Position numbers and translations under genes: made by a program | Shown: piece by piece, positions 1 to 5,878 of the stretch | Numbering within the stretch: position 1 is the stretch's first letter | Layout of the letters: every line of letters starts with the position of its first letter | Origin: a bacterium | Lineage (GTDB): Bacteria > Krumholzibacteriota > Krumholzibacteria > LZORAL124-64-63 | Length of the DNA stretch: 9,014 bases | Direction: 5' to 3' | Assembly: GCA_003646045.1 (NCBI GenBank) | Contig: QNDV01000070.1 | Span: forward strand, 1 to 9,014 | Notes under the pieces: model-generated | Databases searched by the model: none | Told to the model about the DNA's origin: nothing | The model's input: the letters and a program-made list of their open reading frames with translations, nothing else

Positions 1-1032
1 AAAGGCGCCACCACTGCCACGGTGCAGATCGAGGGCTACCTGCCCGCGGACACGGTGGTGATCATGGAATTGGCCGGCAGCATGACCGATGCCCATCGCG
101 TGCCTACCCGGCGCTCGCGCCGGTTTCCCATCGCCACGGGCGGCGCCATCCCCGGCGGCAGTATCGCGGGCGTGCTGGTCATGGGTGACTCGGCGATCAG
201 CACCGGGGTCGTGGAACTCTACGCCGTGCCCCCCGACACCCTCGAGTATTTTCAGCAACCCCTCTTGAGACGCACCGGCACCGCGGCCGACGGCAGTTTC
301 GTGTTTCACTGGTTGCCCGTACCGGGCGGACCCTGGTTGCTGCGGGCCTTCGCCGATGCCAACAGGGACCTGAGACCGGGGGACAATGAAGCCAAGCGTC
401 TGCTGCCTGACACCCTCTCCATCATCGATGGCACCCCGGCCATATCCGCCGGCGTCACCACTCTCTACAGTGTCGATACGCCGGGACGCCTGCACCTGCC
501 GCCGGTGGCCGCTTTCGGTCCCGCCCGCCCCCTCATGGCCTGGAGCCTGGCTTCGGGTGAGGTGGATACGGGATTCGTGCTGCAGCCCATCGACCCACTG
601 AAGCACCCCTACCACTTCGTGGACGCCGACAGCGGCAGCGTGCTTCACGAAGTGAAACCCGGCCTGAATCACGTGGGTGTCTTCCTCGACCTGGACGCGG
701 ATTCCACCTACTCGGCGGTATCCGATTCCGTCCTGCGCAGCGGCTCGCGGGATTTTGCCTGGAGCCTGGCCGACAGTTCGGCCGACACCACCGGGTGGTA
801 CCTGGAACCCGTGCTGGTGCTCAAGAGTCCCTACCTGGAACCGGGCCTGGCAGCCAGCCTGGACATACCCGACTCGGTACCGGTCCTGGTGCAGCCCTGG
901 ACAGCGCCGCCGCCACCACCGGCACTTCCGGATACCGCCGTGACCGACACCACCTCCTTCCTGGGGGCCGTGCCCGATACCGCCGGTGTCGACACTCTTG
1001 CCACACCCCTGCCCGAGGAGCCGCCCGAATGA
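1..1032 (+). CDS. C-terminal part of a probable surface/secreted Ig-like or carboxypeptidase-regulatory-type protein (5' truncated)
   Basis: The frame is open from the first base of the window, so the true start lies upstream and 343 codons of the C-terminal part are seen. I do not recognise a specific gene. Around codons 54-137 there is a beta-rich segment (GSIAGVLVMGD, then DGSFVFHWLPVPGGPWLLRAFADAN, quoted here only as landmarks: GSF, LLRAF and DAN). It resembles the transthyretin-like or carboxypeptidase-regulatory fold often seen at the end of bacterial Ig-like (SbsA/Big_5 type) surface proteins. Further on, a motif of the form AWSLA...DTG..L.P...LK.PY occurs twice, about 73 residues apart. 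The last 45 residues are low complexity, rich in Pro, Asp and Thr, with a PPPPP run and repeated PDT. The stop overlaps the dapF start by ATGA, so the two are probably co-transcribed and translationally coupled. Extracytoplasmic location is inferred from composition only, because the signal peptide would be outside the window. Confidence 0.7.
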   Translation, partial: KGATTATVQIEGYLPADTVVIMELAGSMTDAHRVPTRRSRRFPIATGGAIPGGSIAGVLVMGDSAISTGVVELYAVPPDTLEYFQQPLLRRTGTAADGSFVFHWLPVPGGPWLLRAFADANRDLRPGDNEAKRLLPDTLSIIDGTPAISAGVTTLYSVDTPGRLHLPPVAAFGPARPLMAWSLASGEVDTGFVLQPIDPLKHPYHFVDADSGSVLHEVKPGLNHVGVFLDLDADSTYSAVSDSVLRSGSRDFAWSLADSSADTTGWYLEPVLVLKSPYLEPGLAASLDIPDSVPVLVQPWTAPPPPPALPDTAVTDTTSFLGAVPDTAGVDTLATPLPEEPPE

Positions 1033-1832
1033 CCCGCACCCTGCCTTTCGTGAAGATGCACGGCGCCGGGAACGACTTCGTCATGCTGGACGGCCGTGAA
1101 CTGGATCAACCCCTGGCGCGGGCGGTTATCGCCGGGATCTGCGACCGCCGCCGCGGCGTGGGTGCGGACGGGCTGATTGTCATTGCTCCGTCCCGGGAGC
1201 GGGACTTCCGGATGATCTACTGGAACGCCGATGGTGGCGAGGCCGGCATGTGCGGCAACGGTGCCCGCTGCAGCGTGGAGTACGCGGCGAGTCTGGGCCT
1301 GCACGATGGCCGCTGTGTGTTCGACACTTCCGCGGGTGAATTGTCAGGCGTACGCCATGGACCGGGCGACATCGAGGTCACCCTCACACCGTGGCGGGAT
1401 CTGGTTCTGGATCTTGAACTGGAGGACTCGCCCTGGTCGGAACACCACCTCTGCCACACCGGTGTCCCCCACCTGGTCGTCCCGGTCGCGGATCTGGAGG
1501 CGGTGGACGTTACCACCTGGGGGAGTCGCCTGCGGCATCATCCCCATTTCGGGTCGGAGGGTGTCAACGTAAACTGGGTGGCGGCGCGGGGTGATGGTTT
1601 CGCCCTGCGTACCTACGAACGCGGCGTGGAGGACGAGACCCTCGCCTGCGGTACTGGCGCCAGTGCGGCGGCGGTGATACTCTGCCATCTGGAACGTGCC
1701 GCGAGTCCGGTGACGATCCATACCCGCGGTGGTGATGAACTGTTGATCGCCGTGGACCCGGCGGCGGGCGCCCTGAGTCTGCGCGGACCGGCCACAACGA
1801 GTTTCGAGGGAAAGGTGACGCTGGATGACTGA
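1029..1832 (+). CDS. dapF: Diaminopimelate epimerase
   Basis: DapF converts LL-diaminopimelate to meso-diaminopimelate in the cytoplasm. The product is used for lysine and for peptidoglycan cross-links. The protein is 267 aa, close to the usual length of about 270-280. Family landmarks are all present: HGAGNDF at residues 11-17, the first catalytic cysteine C75 in MCGNGARC, GVNVNWV near 178-184, the RTYERGVEDET segment at 194-204, and the second catalytic cysteine C207 in ACGTGAS. Both members of the two-base Cys pair are therefore intact and the enzyme should be active. The ATG at 1029 is chosen because it has a GAGGAG Shine-Dalgarno 8 bases upstream (1015-1020) and puts KMHGAGNDF at the normal distance from the N-terminus. 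A longer in-frame reading from 795 would only add sequence overlapping the upstream gene. It overlaps the upstream stop (ATGA) and overlaps dapA by 8 bases, so it sits inside a tightly coupled operon. Confidence 0.97.
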   Translation: MTRTLPFVKMHGAGNDFVMLDGRELDQPLARAVIAGICDRRRGVGADGLIVIAPSRERDFRMIYWNADGGEAGMCGNGARCSVEYAASLGLHDGRCVFDTSAGELSGVRHGPGDIEVTLTPWRDLVLDLELEDSPWSEHHLCHTGVPHLVVPVADLEAVDVTTWGSRLRHHPHFGSEGVNVNWVAARGDGFALRTYERGVEDETLACGTGASAAAVILCHLERAASPVTIHTRGGDELLIAVDPAAGALSLRGPATTSFEGKVTLDD

Positions 1833-2739
1833 AAAGACCTGGACGCTGCCCGATGGCATATATACGGCGCTGGTCACCCCCTTTGCCGCAGGCGAAGTGG
1901 ATCGCCAGGCCTGGCGGACCCTGGTGGAACGCCAACTGGAAGCCGGTGTGTCGGGCCTGGTGCCGGTGGGTTGCACCGGCGAGGCAGGAGTACTGAGCCG
2001 CGGCGAACGTGAATGGCTGGTGCGCTCCTGTGTGGAGATGGCCCGAGGCCGGGCGGTGGTCCTGGCCGGCTCGGGTTCCAACAGCACAGCCCTGACCATC
2101 GAGCAGACCCGGGACGTGAAGGAGTGGGGGGCGGATGCCGCCATGCTCATTTCACCCTACTACAACAAGCCCCAGCAGCAGGGGCTCATCGCCCACTACC
2201 AGGCGGTGGCCCGGGCGGTGGATATTCCCCAGGTGCTGTACAATGTTCCGGGACGAACGGCGGTGAACATCCTGCCCGAGACGGCGGGGCATCTGGCGGC
2301 CGAACCGAACATCGTGGGCCTGAAGGAAGCCAGTGGCAACCTGGCCCAGGTCGAGGAGGCCATCGCGCGCTGCGGTGCCACCAAGGTCTTTTCGGGGGAA
2401 GACGGGCAGAACTTCCAGATCTTCGGCCTCGGCGGCCGCGGCGCCATCAGCGTGGTCAGCAACCTGTTGCCCGGAGCCATGGTCCGTTTCTGGAACGCCT
2501 GGGCCGACGGTGACATCAATCGCGCATGGCCCATGAGCCGCGCCTTCGACCCCATCACCAATGCCTGTTTCGTCGAAACCAACCCGGTCCCCGTGAAGGA
2601 AATGCTGAGTATGGCCGGGCTGTGCCAACGCGATCCCAGGCTGCCGCTGGTTCCGGTCAGCGAGCAGAGTCTCAGTTTCCTCGTGCAGTTCTACGAGAGC
2701 ACCCTGGCCGACCTGTTGGCCCGGGACAAGGAGGGTTGA
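1825..2739 (+). CDS. dapA: 4-hydroxy-tetrahydrodipicolinate synthase
   Basis: DapA condenses pyruvate with aspartate-semialdehyde, the first committed step to diaminopimelate and lysine. The protein is 304 aa, a (beta/alpha)8 barrel of the NAL/DHDPS class I aldolase family. Visible functional residues are Schiff-base K167 (GLKEASG), Y139 (VLYNVPGRT), Y113 (SPYYNKP) and R144, all at a constant offset of 6 from the E. coli enzyme (K161, Y133, Y107, R138). The oddity is the signature loop: the usual G-T/S-T-G-E reads GCTGEA at residues 49-54, so the position of catalytic-triad Thr44 is C50, while the next Thr (T51) is kept. The start at 1825 has a good AGGTGA site at 1813-1818 and lies inside the dapF 3' end. 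Position between dapF and dapB strongly supports DapA rather than another aldolase of the family (N-acetylneuraminate lyase, KDG aldolase). Activity with Cys at this position is inferred, not known. Confidence 0.95.
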   Translation: MTEKTWTLPDGIYTALVTPFAAGEVDRQAWRTLVERQLEAGVSGLVPVGCTGEAGVLSRGEREWLVRSCVEMARGRAVVLAGSGSNSTALTIEQTRDVKEWGADAAMLISPYYNKPQQQGLIAHYQAVARAVDIPQVLYNVPGRTAVNILPETAGHLAAEPNIVGLKEASGNLAQVEEAIARCGATKVFSGEDGQNFQIFGLGGRGAISVVSNLLPGAMVRFWNAWADGDINRAWPMSRAFDPITNACFVETNPVPVKEMLSMAGLCQRDPRLPLVPVSEQSLSFLVQFYESTLADLLARDKEG

Positions 2740-2740
2740 G

Positions 2741-3478
2741 ATGATTCCCGTGGTGGTGCACGGCGCCGAGGGCCGCATGGGCGTACTGGTCACGTCGCTG
2801 GTGGAAGCCGCCGCGGACTGCGAACTGGTGGGTCTGGTCACCGAACAGGGGCGCCAGCGCGGGCCCGGCGAATTCCATCCCCGGTTGCCCCTGGTGGGCC
2901 AGGACCGCCTGGGTGAAATGCCGGCCGGCAGCGTTATCGTGGACTTTTCCCTGGCGCCTGCGCTGGAGGGATTGTTGGCCGGAAGCGCGGCCCTGGCTGC
3001 GCCGCTGGTCATTGGCACCACCGGCTACGACGAGGCCCAACTGGCCAGTCTGGCCGCCCATGCCGGGAAGTTGCCGGTGGTCCGGGCCGCCAACTACAGC
3101 ATCGGTATCCCGACCCTGCATATGGTGCTGCAACTACTGGCGGGTGTTCTGCCCGCAGACTTCGACGCCGAGCAGGTCGAGACCCATCACATCACGAAAC
3201 TGGATCGTCCCAGCGGCACGGCGCGTCATCTGCAGGAGGCCTGGACCGCCCGACGGGGCGGCGATCCGGTCCCCATCCACAGCCAGAGACTGGGTGGCGT
3301 CATCGGCGAGCATACCTGGACCTTTGCCGACGGGGAGGAAACCCTGGTGGTCAGTCATCGCGCACACTCCAGACAGGCCTTCCTCAGAGGCGTGCTGCCG
3401 TCCGTGCGATTCGTCGCCGGGGCCGGGGCGGGTGCCTACGACCTGACTGATGTCCTGCAGGGGCTCGCGGGAGCGTAG
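2741..3478 (+). CDS. dapB: 4-hydroxy-tetrahydrodipicolinate reductase
   Basis: DapB reduces the DapA product with NAD(P)H to tetrahydrodipicolinate. The protein is 245 aa, at the short end of the family (E. coli 273 aa, but about 245 aa in some phyla). The N-terminal Rossmann motif is HGAEGRMG (residues 7-14), with an acidic E35 after the second strand, where the nucleotide ribose usually binds. IGTTGY lies at 91-96. The substrate-binding and catalytic signature runs from V146 to A161: H149 and H150 correspond to the E. coli His159/His160 pair, K153 to Lys163, and DRPSGTA closes it. The C-terminal AYDLTDVL matches the usual (G)LYDMxDVL end. One deviation is ANYSIGIP at 117-124, where most family members have an Asn in place of P124. 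The start at 2741 follows an AAGGAGGG site (2728-2735) and is 1 base after the dapA stop. It is the last gene of the operon, followed by a terminator. Confidence 0.95.
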   Translation: MIPVVVHGAEGRMGVLVTSLVEAAADCELVGLVTEQGRQRGPGEFHPRLPLVGQDRLGEMPAGSVIVDFSLAPALEGLLAGSAALAAPLVIGTTGYDEAQLASLAAHAGKLPVVRAANYSIGIPTLHMVLQLLAGVLPADFDAEQVETHHITKLDRPSGTARHLQEAWTARRGGDPVPIHSQRLGGVIGEHTWTFADGEETLVVSHRAHSRQAFLRGVLPSVRFVAGAGAGAYDLTDVLQGLAGA

Positions 3479-3522
3479 ACTTCAAGGTGCGCAGGGTTTC
3501 CGACCGTGATCGAAGAGCATGC

Positions 3523-3556
3523 AAAAGGGTCCTCCGAGGGGAGGACCCTTCTTTTT
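3523..3556. terminator. Intrinsic terminator of the dap operon, probably shared with convergent rpsT
   Basis: A perfect 11-bp stem pairs AAGGGTCCTCC (3525-3535) with GGAGGACCCTT (3540-3550) across the 4-base loop GAGG, followed on the + strand by CTTTTTA. It lies 47 bases after the dapB stop. On the - strand the same stem is followed by TTTTGC (part of the T-run is in the stem), so it can plausibly also end rpsT transcripts coming the other way. I see no other hairpin with a T-run downstream of rpsT. The stretch from 3479 to 3522, between the dapB stop and the hairpin, holds nothing recognisable. Confidence 0.9.
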
Positions 3557-3592
3557 ATCGGTCGAGGCGGGCCGCGGGCGCACTAAAGGTCA

Positions 3593-3636
3593 GACTGTCG
3601 ATCGGACTATCGATCGGACTATCGGTCGGACTATTT
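3593..3636. repeat. 12-bp tandem repeat running into the rpsT stop codon
   Basis: Three consecutive 12-bp units (GACTGTCGATCG at 3593-3604, GACTATCGATCG at 3605-3616, GACTATCGGTCG at 3617-3628) are followed by a partial fourth (GACTATTT at 3629-3636) that contains the end of rpsT. Each unit differs by at most one or two bases from the next, and two contain the palindrome CGATCG. Read on the - strand the period is four codons and stays in frame with rpsT. The rpsT stop TAG (3633-3631) therefore recurs in frame at 3621-3619 and 3609-3607, while the fourth copy has CAG at 3597-3595. A 9-base piece, TATCGGTCG, is also found just after the terminator (3556-3564). Confidence 0.85.
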
Positions 3637-3888
3637 AGTCGCCGCCGCCGCCATCCGCGCCTTGAGGCGCGCCGCGCGCCGCTTGGGCATGAGGCCCTTG
3701 CGCGCCTGGGTGTCGATAAGACTGTACATCCGGGTAACGGACTCGGCCTTGTCCTCAGCGGACATCTCACCGATATTGGCCCGGTACGACTTGATCTTGG
3801 CCCGCATCATGGCGCGATTCTGGCGATTGCGCTCATTACGCAGCCGGCTGGTGACCAGGCGTTTCTTGCAACTCTTTGTATGCGGCAC
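3631..3888 (-). CDS. rpsT: 30S ribosomal protein S20
   Basis: S20 is a primary 16S rRNA-binding protein of the small subunit. The product is 85 aa, normal for the family (85-90), and very basic. The N-terminal PHTKSCKKR at residues 2-10 matches the usual M-A/P-x-x-K-S-x-K-K-R start. NRAMMRAKIK in the first helix and the late DTQARKGLMPKRRAARLKARM region match the E. coli order ([21 protein letters not shown]). I place the start at the GTG at 3888-3886 because a strong GGAGGT lies 6 bases upstream (3900-3895) and because homologues begin at this point. An in-frame ATG at 3912-3910 would add 8 residues and would leave almost no leader from the predicted promoter. A weak start codon is notable because E. 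coli rpsT uses UUG and is translationally autoregulated. The gene is monocistronic, convergent with dapB and divergent from uvrC. Confidence 0.95.
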   Translation of the reverse strand: MPHTKSCKKRLVTSRLRNERNRQNRAMMRAKIKSYRANIGEMSAEDKAESVTRMYSLIDTQARKGLMPKRRAARLKARMAAAATK

Positions 3889-3923
3889 GTTTCTACCTCC
3901 GTTGGTGTCCATACAGGCGGGGC

Positions 3924-3952
3924 AATTTAACAAGGGCTGCGCTGTATGTCAA
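3924..3952 (-). promoter_or_regulatory. Sigma-70-type promoter of rpsT
   Basis: Reading the - strand, a perfect TTGACA (3952-3947) is followed by a 17-bp spacer and TAAATT (3929-3924, 4 of 6 matches to TATAAT). Transcription would start near 3917, giving a leader of about 29 nt with GGAGGT in place before the GTG start at 3888. The -35 hexamer overlaps the ATG of divergent uvrC (3946-3948). The spacer covers the uvrC ribosome-binding region. Confidence 0.75.
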
Positions 3953-5805
3953 GAAAGCCACACGAAGCTGATCCCGCTGCCGCCCTGGCGGACAAGCTCC
4001 GCGCCCTGCCCGATGCTCCCGGTGTCTATCTCCACAAGAACGCCGCCGGCAAGGTAATCTACGTGGGCAAGGCCAATCGCCTCAACCAGCGCGTACGGTC
4101 GTATTTCCAGACGGGGGGTGAGCGGGACCGTAAAACCGACCAGCTCGTCCAGCGCATCCGCGACTTCGATTACATCGTCACCGACTCGGGAACCGACGCC
4201 CTGGTGCTCGAGAACCAGCTCATCAAGGAATACCGGCCCCACTACAATATCCGCCTGAAGGACGACAAACAGTACCCCTACATCCGGGTATCGGTGCAGG
4301 AACCATATCCGCGGGTGGAGGTGGTGCGGCACCTGGCCCGGGACGGCGCACGTTATTTCGGCCCCTTCACCGATGTGCGCGCCATGCGCGAAACCCTGCA
4401 TTTCGCCTGCGGGGCCTTCCGGATTCGTACCTGCCATCTGGATCTGCCCGACTCCAAGGTGGATCGTGCCTGTCTGGACTGGCAGATCGGTCGCTGCAGC
4501 GCCCCCTGCGTCGACTACGACAGTCTCGAGCATTACGGCGACAGGGCTCGGAGCATGGTCAGGTTTCTGGACGGTGGGGAGTCCGGCGTGCTGGACGACC
4601 TGCGCCGGGAAATGTCCAGACTATCCGACCTGCAACAGTACGAACAGGCAGCCGAGGTGCGGGATCTCATGGCCCGGCTGGACAAGACCGTGGCCCGCAG
4701 CCGACCGGTCACGGGAATCACCGGTGATTGCGACCTGCTGGGCCTGGCCCGGGAGGGTGAGGACGCTTCGGGAGTCGTCCTGAGGGTGCGCGGTGGCCGC
4801 ATCATAACGACCCACCACTTCCTGTTGAGTGATCGTTTGGACCGAGGGCTGGAGGGATTCATGGCCCAGTTGCTGCGGGAATATTACCCGCGGGCGGGGG
4901 ACATTCCTCCGGAAGTGCTGGTGAGCCATGAGGTGGATGAGCCGCAGACCTGGAGCACCTGGTTGACCGGGCTGCGCGGTGGCCGGGTGAAACTGAAGTA
5001 CCCCCGGCGGGGCGTGCGGAAGGATGCCGTGGAACTGGCCCGGACCAATGCCGCCTTCAAGCTGCGCGAGGCGACCCTGCAACGGGATCTGCGTGGGCCG
5101 GCCACGTCCACTCCCGCGGATATCCAGCTGCAGGAGGCCCTCGATCTGCACACCACGCCCCACACCATCGAGTGCTTCGATATTTCCAATTTCCAGGGCC
5201 GGGAGACGGTGGCTTCCCTGGTCTACTTCAAGGATGGAAGCCCCCTCAAGAGTCGCTACCGGCGCTTCCGGTTGCGTACGGTGGTGGGCCCGGACGATAT
5301 TGCCGCCATGGCCGAGGTGCTGGACCGCTACTATGGACGCCTGGCCGAACGACGGGAAGCCACGGCCGATCTGGTGGTGGTGGACGGCGGAGCCGGGCAA
5401 CTGGGCGTAGCCCGGGAGGTCCTGGGACGGTATGGTTTCCACGGCACCCAGCTTATCGGCCTGGCCAAGAAACAGGAGACCATACATCGCGAGGGGGGCA
5501 CGCTGAATCTGTCTCGACGCAGCGAGGCCCTCAAACTGCTGCAGCGGGTCCGGGACGAGGCACACCGCTTCGCCATCACCTATCATCGCCTCGTCCGGGA
5601 CAAGGGCACCCTCACCAGCGAGTTGGACCTGATCCCCGGTATCGGGCGGGTCAAGAAACTGTCGCTGTTGCACCATTTCGGTTCCGTGACCCGGATCAGG
5701 GAGGCCAGCGCGGATGAATTGGGGGAGGTGCGGGGGCTGAATCGCCATGATGTGGTAGCCGTCCAAACCTATTTCTCGCGGCGGGATTTGGACGAGCCGG
5801 GTTGA
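3946..5805 (+). CDS. uvrC: UvrABC excinuclease subunit C
   Basis: UvrC makes both the 3' and 5' incisions at DNA lesions after loading by UvrA/UvrB in nucleotide excision repair. The protein is 619 aa (E. coli 610) and all domains are present in order. The GIY-YIG nuclease (about 22-100) has GVY at 26-28, YVG at 39-41, R49 and metal-binding E89. A cysteine cluster, C163, C176, C184 and C188 (RTC, RAC, GRCSAPC), matches the four cysteines of E. coli UvrC reported to bind an iron-sulfur cluster. The UVR helical hairpin for UvrB contact is at 216-247. The RNase H-like nuclease has D412 (FDISNFQG), D480 (VVVDGGAGQL) and H540 (DEAHRFA). Two helix-hairpin-helix motifs follow, at about 558-612 (LIPGIG and EVRGLN). 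The ATG start has AAGGG at 3932-3936, 9 bases upstream. No clear uvrC promoter is seen. It must lie within or near the rpsT 5' end, since only 57 bases separate the two start codons. Confidence 0.97.
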   Translation: MSRKPHEADPAAALADKLRALPDAPGVYLHKNAAGKVIYVGKANRLNQRVRSYFQTGGERDRKTDQLVQRIRDFDYIVTDSGTDALVLENQLIKEYRPHYNIRLKDDKQYPYIRVSVQEPYPRVEVVRHLARDGARYFGPFTDVRAMRETLHFACGAFRIRTCHLDLPDSKVDRACLDWQIGRCSAPCVDYDSLEHYGDRARSMVRFLDGGESGVLDDLRREMSRLSDLQQYEQAAEVRDLMARLDKTVARSRPVTGITGDCDLLGLAREGEDASGVVLRVRGGRIITTHHFLLSDRLDRGLEGFMAQLLREYYPRAGDIPPEVLVSHEVDEPQTWSTWLTGLRGGRVKLKYPRRGVRKDAVELARTNAAFKLREATLQRDLRGPATSTPADIQLQEALDLHTTPHTIECFDISNFQGRETVASLVYFKDGSPLKSRYRRFRLRTVVGPDDIAAMAEVLDRYYGRLAERREATADLVVVDGGAGQLGVAREVLGRYGFHGTQLIGLAKKQETIHREGGTLNLSRRSEALKLLQRVRDEAHRFAITYHRLVRDKGTLTSELDLIPGIGRVKKLSLLHHFGSVTRIREASADELGEVRGLNRHDVVAVQTYFSRRDLDEPG

Positions 5806-5831
5806 CCCGAACCCGCGATTCAGCGTAACAT
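5802..5831 (+). promoter_or_regulatory. Possible promoter for the secreted propeller gene
   Basis: TTGACC (5802-5807, 5 of 6 matches to the -35 consensus, overlapping the uvrC stop) is followed after 18 bases by TAACAT (5826-5831, 4 of 6 to the -10 consensus). It lies in the 73-base gap between uvrC and the next gene and would start transcription around 5838, giving a leader of about 40 nt. No terminator is visible after uvrC, so read-through from uvrC is equally possible. Confidence 0.35.
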
Positions 5832-5878
5832 CTACCAGAAGAATGTTTGAATTCTAGACATCCCGTGAGGTTTGTCCG

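Noticed and set aside
795..1028. A longer dapF reading starting at 795
   Set aside because: The extra 78 residues are an out-of-frame reading of the upstream gene. The ATG at 1029 has a good ribosome-binding site and the family N-terminus.
2152..3021. A - strand frame of 289 codons
   Set aside because: It is antisense to dapA and dapB, low in recognisable motifs, and explained by GC-rich codon bias.
1..3478. Lysine riboswitch or leader control for the dap genes
   Set aside because: The dap genes overlap or abut each other and the preceding gene, leaving no leader. Any such element would be upstream of the window.
3487..3930. A + strand frame of 147 codons with an LSIGLSIGLSVG repeat segment
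   Set aside because: It is the terminator, the 12-bp repeat and the antisense of rpsT read through. The repeated residues come only from the tandem repeat.
3902..3931. A possible uvrC promoter (TTGGTG, 18 bases, TTTAAC)
   Set aside because: Only 3 of 6 bases match the -35 consensus and the -10 box is weak. It is not better than chance in this short region.
4621..5766. A - strand frame of 381 codons
   Set aside because: It lies fully antisense to uvrC, whose domains are complete. Long antisense frames are expected in GC-rich coding sequence, and no family motif is visible in it.
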